From: Pieris napi
Taxonomy: Eukaryota; Arthropoda; Insecta; Lepidoptera; Pieridae
Length of the DNA: 64,000 bases
NCBI RefSeq assembly: GCF_905475465.1
Contig: NC_062241.1
Span: forward strand, 12,772,001-12,836,000
Direction of reading: 5' to 3'
Made by a program: the position numbers and the translations under genes. The number at the start of each line of letters is the position of its first letter. Position 1 is the stretch's first letter. The notes under the pieces were generated by a model. It saw only the letters and a program-made list of their open reading frames with translations. It searched no databases and had not been told where the DNA came from. Positions 11,636 to 24,905 of the stretch are shown here, in pieces.

Positions 11636-14507
11636 TATAGAATTCATTACGTTAAGTGAGCCCTGCGGCGCATTGCATTGCGCGGTAATGAAGTAAGTGT
11701 CGCCATTTTTTAAAACGTAGCATTTGTTGGAGATTAATGGTTGTAAAATCACTGTGTAAAATGATAAACGTTCCTTTGGGTCTTACATTCAGTTTACAGT
11801 TCATAATTACTTAGGCCAAGATTAAAATTTAAATATAAATTACCATAATAACTAATATAAAATAGGACAAAATAAATTTACTCCCGCTACAAGACACTCC
11901 CTACTCTGTTTACATACTATCTGCGCTCAGAACAAATTATGTGAACAACATTAATAAAACTAGAAGGAAAATCCAAATAGCTACATTTGAACCGAATCTA
12001 GCCATTTGATATATTTTCTAATTACCAAAATCACTAAATATGAAATTGATTTAGTAAGGATTTATATTAGATTAATGTAAAGAATTATTAAAACCTTCAC
12101 TCGGGGAATCAATTTAAGACTCGTTGATATATGAATTTCTTGTAATATCAAGTAATTATATAATTTCAACAGAATTTATTTGAAGAAAAATAATTATGTT
12201 TATGGGACTTAAGTAATTTCGCTATTTATTTATATAATTTATTAAGCATTAAGCCTGCAATTAAGTTTTATTTATATAAATTGAGGTTTCTTTCCCGGGC
12301 ACACTCTTAACAAATGAATTTGTTTCCATTTATTACCTTCCAAATACTTGTATGATTCATAAATAGAAAAGTGTATATTTAATTATACCTTTTAAGCCCT
12401 TTTCAAGTAATTTCTAAAAAAAAATTTTTATAGAATCAATATAAGATACGAATAAATCTAGAGAAGTGTTAAAGGTTTCTCGCAGGATTTTTAGTACAGT
12501 GCTCCCTCAATGAAACAACAATATAACTAACTAAATTAGATACGATGGTAGAATAGTTTGATGATTAAGTACTATTTTACTAATGAATAGTCCACTTAAG
12601 CCAGAACATTTACCAACACATTAATTTATGCTTTAATCACATATTAATCACTACCAATTATCGTGTACACGGTAGATTATTTGGCAGCTCATTTTAATAA
12701 GGATTCCGTAAAAATTAATTAAAAACTTTATCCAAAGCAGAGGCGATTATTAAATAATCCACGTTGGAATAAATGAAGTTTCCTTTTTTGATAACCTTTT
12801 GCGTTCTTGATTAATTTATTGGGGATTCCTTATGTAGGTTCGAAATAACTAAATTTTCTGATAGACTTAACTAAGAATTTTGCCTGTTCAACAATTTCGG
12901 TCAAGCTTGTTCAATCCATTATACCTTATTTATTTGGATTCCTAGATCATAAACCAGCCAATAAAGTTAATCGATTCAGAAAGTATAAACCTTACAGACG
13001 ATAACCAGAATTCACTTATGTAATGGCCGCTAAATATTACAAAAACCTTCTTTGGAGTTGGTAATACAAAAATTTTTCTTCATTTATTGGCTGTCTGTGT
13101 CTGTCAGTGTATTTAGTGGTGAGTTAAAGTAAATTGTCTTGATGTTTTATAGGTTTTGTTTATAGTTAAGCCAAAGTTTTAATCAAAATAAATCAAATTT
13201 TTATAAAAGATAATAAAATAATTTCATTAGGGTATGTAAAAATCCAAATCAGAGTAGTTTTTTTACGCTATATGTGAGTAATTCAGAGGCCGAATGAAAA
13301 TGGAAAAATTGTTTGAACTGGAGCTCAAAGAAAGGCCATTTTCGAGTACCTCGGAGCAAGTTGAAGAGGCCTGAAATTTAATTAGGGTCCATAATTAATG
13401 TTAAACTTTACGTTGTTTGGTCATTTCATTAGTGGGCGGGCATAATTTATTACTATCGAACTTAGTAACATAAAATATAGGTTATGTATACATTGATATA
13501 TATAAAAGGAGTTTTATATACACTTGTTTGTAGTGTAGTACTTTATAAAACTGTATGACTTGTAGATATGCGATAAGCGAACTACATAGTCAGTATTATA
13601 AGCAAGCAAGAGAAAAATCTTCTATCTAAACCGTAAGGAAAATTCTACGGTTATTATTAGTGATTAGTAGGAATTGTTTTCATCTTTTCTTTTTTGAATT
13701 ACATCACTTCAATTACTAATGTATAAGGATAGAATAAAAATAATATAGTTAATTAACTATAATTAAGCACAGCATAATTTTTTAACGTTATATCAATTTA
13801 TGTTTTTTTTTGTATTTTACGGTAAGTTGCGACGAAGTGTTTTTTCCCTTAATTTTAATAGCGAATAATATTAGTATAGCCAGATAGATATCACTATCGT
13901 CGTTGGATATCTGTTTTTTTTTAAATAAGTCAGCGCGCACGTCTCGAGCGCAGTCGCCGATCAAGACGAACTGAATTCATCGATTGATCTAACGCACTAA
14001 TGACAATTGACTGACAAGACACTGAAAATATACAACTTTTAAAATGTGTACGATATTGCGTGGTGTTGCCATTCTAATAAAACAAATGACATCGTGTTTT
14101 CTTATTACATTATCTCTGACATATATATACTTAAGGACATACTTATGCATGTCAGGTCTCAAAGTCATCGAATTTTTTATTTAAATCCTTCAATAGCTTT
14201 ATTTATTAGGTATAACTTTAATGGTTAATATAATTTAGTATTGAGAAATAAAGTCAACTTCCAAAGCGTGTGTTACGTTAAGTTCACACAGTATTGTGTA
14301 TCCCTATTAAAGCGGCTAATGGAGTGTGGTACTGAGGTTTGAGGTTTTTAGATTGATAATTTGATTAAAGCCTTGTTGTGCTCGTACTCACTACACCTTC
14401 GTTTAGTTTAATCAGAAAATGAAATCTATTTTCTCTTGTAGTTTTTTGCCGTTTTAAGTAAAAACAAAAATAATAATAATACTTACGAGTTTACGACACT
14501 GAGTTAT
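11636..14507. other. no gene recognised
   Basis: Nearly 3 kb, strongly AT-rich (for example 11820-12900), without detectable repeats. At 13930-13980 there is an isolated GC-rich patch (agtcagcgcgcacg then gagcgcagtcgccgatc) in otherwise AT-rich DNA. It could be a promoter or 5' exon, but nothing downstream confirms it. Confidence 0.4.
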
Positions 14508-14630
14508 GAGCAGTGTTGGCCTAGTTAATTGAGCACTCAACACTTGCTTGTAAAGTATACATCGTCAGACATTAGGAATTTAAGACCTAAACGCGAAGAC
14601 AAGTGTCAGGCACAAAAGGCTGATAAAGTT
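14508..14630 (+). mobile_element. degenerate SINE with internal deletion
   Basis: The head gcagtgttggcctagt and the body block gtgtcaggcacaaaaggctg are present. The B-box region is lost and the middle is diverged. Confidence 0.55.
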
Positions 14631-15197
14631 ATTCTTTTACACTAATAATTTAAGGAGGAATGTTTTTCTGTGTTTGTTATATGATTTAAAAAGAAATGCT
14701 TTACCATTAGAATTCTACATCCCTGATGAACAAAGGTTATAGAAAATTTTTATACTTTAAAGTTAGGGAGCCACATGAAAACTTCAAAAATGGTAGCCAA
14801 AGGCGTGAAAGGCGTAAGCTATAGAAACTATTGACAGTAGAGCAAAGTGATGTACCTACTACATTTTTAAAGAAGACATCTAAATCTACAAGAAAGTGAT
14901 TCGATTGATTTGATATGCAAGAGCCGTACCTCTGATATTATTATTTATGAAAACGTCATCAAAAGCAAGCTATAATTGACCTTTACAGTTTAAAACAAGT
15001 ATTTCAAATTTTCAACATTCTTTTTTCACGGTCAGATATTTATCATTTACAAAGCTAGGCCCTAACTAATGGACGTCTAAGCCTTTGTTGTAACGAACAG
15101 GTGCTCGTTGCCCTGAATAGGGCTCTCTACATTGTAAATTATTTTCAGTGGTTTTAACATAATTTCGGAAAATAAACAATGCATTAAAAAGTCAAAA
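14631..15197. other. no gene recognised
   Basis: AT-rich spacer; no supportable feature. Confidence 0.4.
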
Positions 15198-15575
15198 CGT
15201 GAGTTAAGTTCGGTGGCGGTTGTTGTAGACATGTTCTAATATATTATGTTAAATGAAACACTTTGTTTGAAGCTGGGTGTCAACTGACTTTAATTGTTTA
15301 AAACATAAGCTTCTAACAGCTAACATAAAATTAGGGGTAGTGGGGTTGCGACGCTGGCTTAGCAAAAAAACTAACTTGGCTTATTTAGGGGTTCTTAAAT
15401 CTAAGTGACATTTATGTTATTGGACAATATCGGAAATGAGAATGTGATATTATAATTGATGAGTGTGGGAAAATAAAGGGCTCATTTTGGCTTCAAGTGT
15501 CCGATTTCCATTTAGTTTACGCTTCTAATTATTTACTAAAATATACATGTAACTTAATCCCAATCAATATAAAAT
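15198..15575 (+). repeat. unclassified dispersed repeat, copy 2
   Basis: Starts gttaagttcggtggcggttg like copy 1 and follows the same order of blocks. It has independent indels, lacking the tagagaatataagtgtagtcg part found in copy 1. It ends near aatatacatgtaacttaa. No open frame. Confidence 0.65.
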
Positions 15576-16842
15576 TATTGGTGGCTTTTTTAAGGTAGAC
15601 AGATTCTATGGTGCAAATTTTTGGATGTTGCAATGGTCGTAATATAAGGATTACTTTTATGTAGTTATATGCTGTTAGAAATAGTTTGTCTTTTTGTAAA
15701 TATTTCAATTTATTACTGCTTACTGTTGTGTTGTTTTTTCTTTTCTATGTGTATGCACTGTTCATTATGTGATGTAAAGGAAATAGTTGGAATAATCTGT
15801 TATGGTAGCTTTTTTACTTACTATCTATGGTCTTATCAAGATCTTTTCAGACAGATCATCTTTTTTAATTCAACGTTTCCTAGGTCTAAGATATGCTTGT
15901 TTCCTTGCGATTTTAATGAGGTTTAAGTTTCTATATAGTTTTAATGTTTTTTGCTGTCTGCTTGTGTTTTTTTTGCTAGTTTGAAATTTTTATGTTCAAA
16001 TGTCATATTTTATTGTATACGTAAATTAAGCATACATGTTGTATTTGAACTTATAAATAAATGAAATGTACTTCAATTGTAATCTCTATTCAGTAAAAAA
16101 AATTATTCCTATCTTAATATTCTTTGTACATTCAGGACCTTCTGTGTTTCAACCAAATCGTGTTACGAACGACAAAGGCTTTTAGCTTATCATCTTCAAC
16201 AAACACTTTATGCTTTATACAACGCCTTTGTGGATTCGTTTTTGTATTGTTTGACAGCCCTATAACACTGCGCTTGTATCTTTGAATACAGTAAACATTA
16301 CAGAATGCACAAGGTAACTGGAAACAATCCTTTTGTGAAAGTTACGGGGCGAGCGTTTATTAGATTCGACGTTACGTGAATCAGAGCGTCATAAAATACT
16401 CGTACGCTGTTTTGTCTGAGTTAATAGTCTTTAATGTTATAGAAAATATATTTCTAAACTATTTCTAAGCTAAGCTAATTATTTCTATGCGTGTGTTTTT
16501 TATTCCATTTTTAGATAAGTAGGTGAACTGCATTCTGTGATAACGAAATAATTACGGAATCAAAACCCTTTCTGGGTATGATCCTAGGGGAATGGCGGTC
16601 AATATTTTCATAATTTTACATCCATTTTAGGTTTTAACGGTGCGAATTAATTATTAGAATCTACGTAACTAAGGTCCCAATACACTGGCAATCTATATAT
16701 CTCAGTTCATCTATTAACCGCAAGGAATTTGAAACTCCTGTCTCAAGTAACCAGCATTAATTGACCTCTCAATTAAGACGGAAACATGTGTTGGGTGAAA
16801 TTATATAGCAGCATTTATTCTTACGAGAGAACAAAGGCAAAA
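15576..16842. other. no gene recognised
   Basis: AT-rich with T-rich tracts. The 85-aa and 60-aa frames at 15669-15984 are hydrophobic only because the DNA is T-rich. Confidence 0.4.
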
Positions 16843-17180
16843 CTCGGTTGTTCGGATAATAATACCTACAGCTGAGTTTCATCATCGGACTTCGATTCAG
16901 AATAGGAAATTCCTCCTGAATCACCTCGACGTCCGCCGTTCCACAGCTAAGCGTTTTTTCAAGGCAGTTTTTGCCGCTTACCACTGCTATGTGGAACTAG
17001 CTGCCTACTGAAGCATTTCCAAACCAACTCGACTTAGAGCCTTCAAGAAAAGTGCGTACCAATTCTTAAAAGGCCGGCAACGCACTGGAGAACCCTCTGG
17101 CATTGAGAGTGTCCATGGGCGGGGCGGTATCACTTAATATCAGGTGATCCTCCTGCCCGTTTGCCCCCAGTTCCATAAAA
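16843..17180 (+). repeat. LINE ORF2 3' end (REP family), longest plus-strand copy
   Basis: It covers the stretch from the S-x-x-F-D region through L-W-N-x-L-P to the K-x-x-A-x-H-W-R-T end and the downstream ggtgatcctcctgcccgttt segment, then an A-run tail. Several frameshifts break the protein. Frames on the minus strand here (71 and 80 aa) are shadows. Confidence 0.7.
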
Positions 17181-19302
17181 AAATGAACACTATTGTTATA
17201 TAAATAACATATTTTCTCTAACATTTTTGATCTGCAAGTTATCAAACTTATGATATAATGATATAAGTTAGAAAGAGAAGAAGATATTTTAGCAGGAGCA
17301 GTGGCCATTTCAAAGTTTTTTCGAGTTTTGTAAGAGAAGATTTGCCTATCTCTTTCAAATACAAGGGTAAATATAAAAAAAAATCAGAAATTCATTATGA
17401 CTGTATATTTTTCAATCCCAAAGGCATTTAGCTATCAGCCAACGTAAACAATTATTGTTTCAATGGGATCCAGCCCAGCGTTATACGTAATATGCACCAT
17501 TAAGCAACAAATAATATATGGAAAGGAAAAGAAGAAAATATTTCACAGACCTTATTTTATTCTTCAAAATAAAAGAAGCGCTTCATTTGAAATCATTCAG
17601 GTTATGCCTATTTCTCTCGAAAAATGTTCATTTAAAGACAGGAAAGGAATCAGGTACGCGCGAGAACCGTGAAATAACGGTATATTTAATGATATTGCAT
17701 TAGATATTCAGATTTTAATTTAATTCCATAATATTCAGTATTTCAGACATTTATTCGTTGAGTTATTCGTTTCGAACGAATAAATCTCTCTCTTTTTTGA
17801 GCGAGCGAAATTTCAAAACTTCACCATCACGAAATATTCAGATTATGAATACGAAATGTTTGATAATTAAATAAATACCTTGTCCTCAATATAAATAATT
17901 ATAGTTTTCTAATCATATTAAAGTATTATATATATTAAAATATGTATAAATTCACGACAATACTGATTTATTTTTATAGTAAATAATCATACTTTATTTA
18001 GAAAAATTATATTTTTTTTATAAAAGGTTATTTTGTTACTTTTTCCGTTATAAACTCTATTCCTTTGTGTGCTTAGAAAATACCAGGTTCGTGAAAGAAT
18101 ACTTATTTTAATTTTGATAAGCATTGTGTAATAAATAAAATAGAAAAAGCTCTTCTATTTAATATTATCCTGGTATGAAAGCTTCGAACAAAACTTTTCT
18201 ATTTATAGAAATAAGTTTTAGTAAAGCAATGTTAAACTATTATTTTTTGTAAAAAATAGATAATCAATCTATAAAAATAAATTTTCAACATTTGAAAATG
18301 GTTTTTTATTTGTAACTTTTATTTTCGCTCGATAAATCGATAAAAGTCAAAGACAAGTCTTTTTGTGTTAGTATTTTACCAAGTTATAAAAAAATCTCTG
18401 TTAATGCAGTGAGTATTAAAAAATTCTAAACATCATATTTAAAACATATAACAAGAATAGATTAGGTTGAGATCACATGGTATAAAATCACCTCACATAA
18501 TCACAAGGTACCTGTTGCTAAATTCACAGTACTGGCGCTTTAATAGCGAAGGAAAACTTCATTGTATCACCGGAATACCTTATACCAAAAAAAATTGTAC
18601 GTACAAAGAAATACTTAACTGTAAATAAATAAAATAAATATGTTTATTATGGAACATAAGATACAGGTATCACTTATTCCACGTCATTAAATTTGAATTT
18701 GTAGGCATCCCTACTCATCGGCAAAGAAGACAGGGTGTAGGCCGAGAGAAAAAGCCGGCGTAATAAACTCTCGGTACTCTTTTAAAATAGCAAATGATTA
18801 GAAGACGCGATAATGTCATCATGCCTCCACTGGAGTGCCCCCTACTTTATATAGTTAGGTTTTCATTTCGTCTCTAAAGCTTATATTCAATTAAAACTAT
18901 ATAACATACATAAAAGGCTAATCGTGTTGTGTAGCATACATTAATTTCAAATGTGTTTCACAGTCCCTTAAATTCTCCTTCATTGCGTTGGTTAAAAGGG
19001 TTGAATCGCTCCCTTGACCTCGCCAAGGATCTTGAAACGCAAACAACCTTTCATCTTTCCTAAATAATGTACACAGACACAGTACAGCTTTTCCTAAGAT
19101 AAATCAAATTACAAGTACAATGTCAGCGAACTATTTTTATCCATTATGACATTTTGTGTGAATATTTTTTATCATTTTGACATATCAGTTATCTGAAACC
19201 ATGTTTATAAATGGGTATTGATTGTGAATTGTTTTTTATATAGTAGCTTCTAAACTCCGAAAAAACAATAATACATGTTTATTTATTTTAATTATCACTT
19301 AT
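17181..19302. other. no gene recognised
   Basis: About 2.1 kb, very AT-rich (17700-18440 especially). No repeats recognised. Confidence 0.45.
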
Positions 19303-19443
19303 AATACCACAAGAGCTTCAAAATTATCGGGTATTTCCCGATAGGTTCGTTGCAAACAATTAATATAGTCGTCATGACGACTATATTTGTTTGCAGGGAA
19401 CCTTGAGGGAAATGCCCGATAATTTTGAAGCTCGTGTGGTATT
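19303..19443. repeat. 141-bp near-perfect palindrome (foldback)
   Basis: The left arm starts aataccacaagagcttcaaa and the right arm ends in its near-complement. The centre is the self-complementary atagtcgtcatgacgactat. There is virtually no loop, so a single strand would fold into one long hairpin. No target duplication is evident. Confidence 0.85.
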
Positions 19444-19447
19444 CGGG

Positions 19448-19680
19448 GGATTATTTTTCCGACCCAAATGTCGGCCAATAGAATTGCACCAAGAGACGAA
19501 ATGTACAGTTAACAAATAAGAATTTCATAATGAATAAAACAACTACTTAATACTTTTCTTGAAGCAACGACCAGAGAAAATTTTCACAAAAAATTATCAG
19601 TATAATACCATGTAGGTTGTACCACGTGACGTCGAATGGTGCAATTCTATTGGCCGATATTTGGGTCGGAAAAATAATCC
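19448..19680. repeat. foldback element with 44-bp arms
   Basis: Arms at 19448-19491 and 19637-19680 are inverted copies with one mismatch (ggattatttttccgaccc at the outer end). The inner 145 bp has no coding frame. It begins 4 bases after the 141-bp palindrome, so the two may have moved together. No target duplication was found around either. Confidence 0.8.
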
Positions 19681-22670
19681 TTAAAATTTGTTTCAGTAGA
19701 AGTGGAGGTCCTATTTAAAGATTTAAGCGGTGTTTAACTAACTTGTAGCTGGTTAGGCTGAAGATTGGATTAAATGTAGCCTTGATATAAGTTAAGAGCG
19801 TTTGACCTAGGGAAACATTGATTATAATCGAATTAGCTTTTCGATTTCGATGTTAAGTTGTGGAACTTCTGTGTATCTGTATCTCTGTTAAACAAACTTT
19901 ATAGACTCGAATTATTATAATTAATATATTATTTAGGAAAAGGAATATTTCCTATTATACCCTTAACTAATATATATTTGTACTAAAGAGATAACGAGTT
20001 AAAAGTAGATGTACTACATATTTTGTTTGTTCAGAGATTAAATCAAAAATATTACTCGTGCATTAAAATTGTTTGACTTGTATAACAAAATTTAGTATTT
20101 CAAAGAAATTAAATTACTACAATATCTTGTGTTCATTCATATTTTCCGACAGTTTTCTTATAATTTTTCGATTCTGGAGTGATTACGATAAAGCATGATT
20201 AGTAACGAGTATTATTCTAATATGTCTCTAGAACAGACAAGAAAGACATATTTTATTTAATATAAAGCATAATAAAAACCTTTTTACTGTATTTTTCTAC
20301 TCCTCCACACCAAAACCTATAGGGAAAAATGAAAACGAAAATAAATCACACATATCAATGACTTCCATCGCGGGCAATATATTACCGTTTTTGTATGCGA
20401 TTGTAAATAGGAAATTCATTCATTTCGCACCTTATTTTATTAACGATTTTGTGTTTTTGGTTGAACGCGCTAATGTCACTTATGGTTTATTTGAAAAACC
20501 CTTAAATAAGTAAACCGTTAAAGTTTCGCAAAGATCTTGAATGACGAAATTGTTTCTCTTCAAAGGATACAATTGTATTGAGCGAGCATAAATTACGTTA
20601 GATCCATGAATTACGTAAGATGTGTTAGTCTGATATCGTAATCATATTACATTTATTATTTTTATTAGTTATATCAACATTATTAAGTTATATCTACAAC
20701 ATTTAGTTTTATTTAGTTGCACACTGGCTGAATTCACAAGAATTGCATTATTTATAATTAGTTATAAAAAGGTTTATGTTTTGTTTAAATTATACTTTTA
20801 GTTTAGTTTAATATTGTATTAGTATTATGTCACAGTAAAAATAGGAAATAAGGAAAATAAATAATTTCTCGACATTTTGCACTAGGGCAGCGTAAAATTG
20901 GTTCAGACAAAAAGCTTGCTCGTGCCATTGGGGCTTACGTTAATCGCCCTTCTCTATGCGGTGAAGGCTCACCGGCCACAGCAAGTGAACATTACATATT
21001 TTTCATTGACATTCTCTTTAGTGAGTTTTGTAAGAAAGTACTAATTGCGTACTAAAAGAGTAATAAAAGCTAAAGCATTGGTCGTTTCTGTTGAATGCAG
21101 TGTTAACGTCCAGTTTACCCTGACCCCTTCTTTAGACGTCAACATGCTTAATGGCCTTCGGTGACAAAAGAAAGCAGTTTGTTCATGTCTTTTACGTAAC
21201 TCTAAAAAAATATTTTTATCTACATAGGTTTTAGTGATTTTTGTATACCGAGATAGTGCCTAGATCATTTACCTTAAAAAACTGAAGGAGGTGTGCACTG
21301 TGCAATAAGCCTCAGTCTGGGTTAGACCTTAGTGATTCTAGACAGACATATGCTATGGTTACTCAGAGGTAGGTAGACAATTGCCTTCGATGGCTTAAGC
21401 TAATTTTGTTATATTAGTCAAAGTCAAACTAAAATCAATAGATCAGAGAAGAATGGGAAAGAAACTCCATGAAATTGAGTACTTTGTTTCACTAGAATGG
21501 TACCGAGGCTAAAAATATATTCTGTTAAAATAAATCACAAAAAACTTTAAAAAAGCTTTATAAAAGCTATTTAGTTCTTAAAAGCATATTCTTTCTAATT
21601 ATATCCTATTTCCACGAGTTTTTATTCCATATTTCCAACTGCAATTTTTCAGAATACCTGCCTTTAATTTAGTCATCAGCAGACGCAATTCCGGAAAATA
21701 ATGTACCTCCAGCGGAAAAATATTTTCCTAGTGTTTCCTTAAGACGCTCGTGTTTTGAATAAAAGAACAGTTTTCGCAGTATGAAGCTCATTTCATCGGC
21801 ACTCACTCAGAGGACGACGAAGTTTTATCATTTCTATCGCTAAAGTAACCCCAACATTTCTTATTGCTTAGAAAAGTAAATAACCTGAGAAAGCAAGCAA
21901 ATAGAGGATAAATAGGAAGTTCTATTTATGTGTATGGAATGAAAATCAAATAAAACTATTTTATATAATGTATGTTTTTGTTTTCTTTTTAATCAATATT
22001 TTTCAGTTATGTCAAGACAAACGAAAATAATGAGATTGTATGATAGTGACAAAAAAATAATCTAATTACAGCCTGTATTTTGTTATCTTAACTAAATAAG
22101 TACATAGATTTCTTTAATATATATAACTATTACGTCGTCTTGAAAACAGAAAAAGAAACAGAAACTTTAACATAATCATCGCAATTAACAAACATGAACA
22201 CAAAAATATGCAACAAATATGAATAACAAATAGGGATACCATAATTATTGTGTTTGCCAATAATTGTGTCTATAATAGATGTCTAACTTGGATTTATATA
22301 ACGTGTACGCAGTCGGAATTGTGGGAATACAAAGTAGAGACGAACTTAAAAGACGTTTTGTTCAGCGTAGCGAATTTTACAATCTATTTAGTTCACCACA
22401 TCTTAGTAGAAATGTAATAGAGTGTAAAAGCGGTGAATGTGGTTTCCACATGAATATATATAATTCAATAAGATTATCCCGTTTTCAGTTTTGCTTTGTT
22501 GGGTATTTATTGAACTAGATTCTATTTTCATCGAATCCCAATAAATCTTTATAATTAGGTATAGGTTATCTTTATACAGGTTAGGTAAAAGCTAGCTGCT
22601 AAACAACAAAGGCTAGTCAATCGCTCTAGAACGCAGAAGAGCTTAGAGGAGCTTTAATTGGAATGTCCAA
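19681..22670. other. no gene recognised
   Basis: Three kilobases of mostly AT-rich sequence. A GC-richer segment at 20880-21000 has no recognisable motif on either strand. The 79-aa frame at 22279-22518 is unrecognised and unsupported. Confidence 0.4.
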
Positions 22671-23216
22671 CAGTGCGTCCATACTAAATGCGCGGTGACT
22701 TAGGCCTAAGGCCACAGTGATGCACGAGTTCTTGAAGCGGTTCAACGTAATTCAGGTATAAACTATGGACGAGGATTTGCTATTTTTACTAGACAGTTCG
22801 ATCCTGCGATGGGAGGTGTTGAACACTAGAGATGGTGTGCACGAAATAAATAAAAACAGAGGAATATCTGGTAAATTTAATATAATATATGTATTATATT
22901 AAACTTACCTTTGCTTCCAGGAAATTGTTCTTTTATTTCACTCCATATTTTTTTTATTATTGTACGATTAATGTGGTGTGGATGTTAGCTCTGTCATATA
23001 AGTGGTTTAGATTGAATGGCACTTATAAACATTTCAGTATTTTTTATTTTCGAGCGACAAGACCGAACTAGTTTGTTACCCCCGCACCCGCGCCTTGGTT
23101 CGCTCGCAGATTAGGCCCGTAGTGTGGCCAGATCGCGCGGATTGAAGCAATTGAAAACTACGCCCGCTGTCTCGCTCGGTCCCGCCGCGCTAGGCTTGCA
23201 GTGTGGACGCACACTA
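22671..23216. mobile_element. decayed TIR DNA transposon, GC-rich ends
   Basis: The left end (cagtgcgtccatact) and the complement of the right end (agtgtgcgtccacact) are similar inverted termini. The right 170 bp is unusually GC-rich for the window. A possible splice donor (aaggtaagt on the minus strand at about 22905-22913) follows a 24-codon frame with W-S-E-I-K-E-Q-F, too short to assign. PIF/Harbinger is one possibility; the flanking duplication is not clear. Confidence 0.4.
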
Positions 23217-23274
23217 AGACATCCACGGTACTCCCCGGACCTTACTACAACAGATTAAAACTCTGCTTGACTCT

Positions 23275-23400
23275 GATAGGGCAGTCGAAACCGCCTTCAA
23301 AGATTTTTTAGTAATGAGATCAATCAACTACCTATAAGATGGCTAAAGTGCATAGATAGCAATAGTACCTACATACTTTGGGTAATAAAATATATTATTT
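23275..23400 (+). pseudogene. mariner transposase C-terminal fragment
   Basis: Two frames together show AVETAFKDFL and RWLKCIDSNSTY, the end of a Tc1/mariner-superfamily mariner transposase (cut-and-paste, DDD/E catalysis upstream, not present here). A frameshift and stop separate the two parts. The same 3' end is seen at 28745-28860. Non-functional. Confidence 0.65.
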
Positions 23401-23802
23401 AAAAAAAAAATCTACTTTTTGTACCTCCTTCATTGATGGACATTTTTAAAATGTTGAAAGAAATAAAGCAATATTAATCACACTAAGAGAAAAACTAAAG
23501 AATATACCTCAGTTGTTTTCTTTTCATGAAATACCGTATTTTGTTTTCTATTGTTTAGGTTCACTCTTTAAATAGAAGCGTAGTTTTCATTCTTAAAACG
23601 GATTGTTTTTCCGGTTTATAAATTTAAAATTAATTAAATTGTATTCAGTTTAACCCGCTAACAAGCACTTAAAACATAATTAAATTTAAATTAATACTAA
23701 TAAAAAGATATGAAGCACCAAGGAATTTTAGTACATAAATCTAGTTGGACCGTCGAGTTTTATAATGACAGTCTTAGTACAAATTATTATTTAAAGTCAG
23801 TA
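23401..23802. other. no gene recognised
   Basis: AT-rich spacer. Confidence 0.4.
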
Positions 23803-23810
23803 CAAATGAC

Positions 23811-24110
23811 CATGGGCGGTCGTGAACTTGTGGGGCTCTGGGGGAAGTCTCCCATAATAGACCCACACGCGAAAAAATACATCAACCGAAAACAAGCGAC
23901 TGGAAATTCCCCGTTCCGTTCGATTGACACGCATCACACATGAGTTGATTGATCTCAGGGCAGTCCAACAATATTATTGGATTTTTTTAAATTTCATATG
24001 TTTTTTAAATCAAAAATATCGCCTATTGTTTTCAGTGGGGACTGAGGGCCCTTTGTATCCATGGGGCCCTGAGCTGCAGCCAAAAAAGCCCTTAAGTAGA
24101 TCCGCCCCTG
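23811..24110. mobile_element. hAT-type miniature element with perfect 8-bp duplication
   Basis: A 300-bp unit is flanked on both sides by CAAATGAC (23803-23810 and 24111-24118). The ends are short imperfect inverted repeats (left CATGGGCGGTC, complement of right CAGGGGCGGATC). Inside it carries GC-rich blocks such as gggccctttgtatccatg. It has no transposase; the two overlapping short frames here are incidental. Confidence 0.75.
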
Positions 24111-24118
24111 CAAATGAC

Positions 24119-24775
24119 ACTATTGGCAGAGATAACAACAAGTAGGTATTATCTAGTTACTAGTATAAAAAACTAAATTTAAATTACAGTAGCCTGCATG
24201 ACTTAAAATTATTAGCCTAATAATGATTAATTTTTATTTACTGGAAATACTATCATGACAGCGACGCTCTTACCGGTCAAGAAAAGTATGTGGCACTATC
24301 AGCATTAACGTCTTTATAACTTGTACTAAATCTAATACCTTGTTGGTTGTTAAAATATTTTTTTCTATGTAAAAATTGTAACCGTAGTTAACACGCTGCT
24401 CTCATCAAAAGGCTAAAGGATTTAAAACATGTCAAAATAGATAACAAGGCTTTTGTAAGAACAATTGTAACAACCTGAAAATATATATACGTACAGTGTT
24501 GAATTGAGATATATGATAAGAAGGAGGCTTTATTCATTAAATACTATGGATTGATAGTTATATGACGTTATCGATATTAGTAAGGACTACACTCCATACG
24601 TTATAGCCGCATCTCGCCGTGGTTTAAATGCTAATAGTTGTCTCCGTAGTTCAATTTGAAGAAACCATAACTCAATAGTGGCAATATACAGTTGAAACGT
24701 AGCAAACATTTTGTGCTATAACTTATATATCACAGCGCAATATATTATTATAATAGATTTTCACCCTTCGTCTAA
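24119..24775. other. no gene recognised
   Basis: AT-rich spacer; nothing supportable. Confidence 0.4.
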
Positions 24776-24905
24776 GTGACACAGAAACTTTTTGCTGTGC
24801 CACTTAGGGGGAATCAGTTACCCATCGAAGTATTTCCGGACCAATGATAACTAAGCGTTTCGCTTAGCTTTTCAAGCAGAAGTGGAAGAATATTGTATTA
24901 ATATA
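24776..24905 (+). repeat. possible decayed LINE ORF2 end
   Basis: The phrase gaagtatttccggaccaat resembles the REP-family segment gaagtatttccaaaccaat. A short imperfect hairpin (taagtgacacag paired with ctgtgccactta) lies at its left edge. Weak match. Confidence 0.3.
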
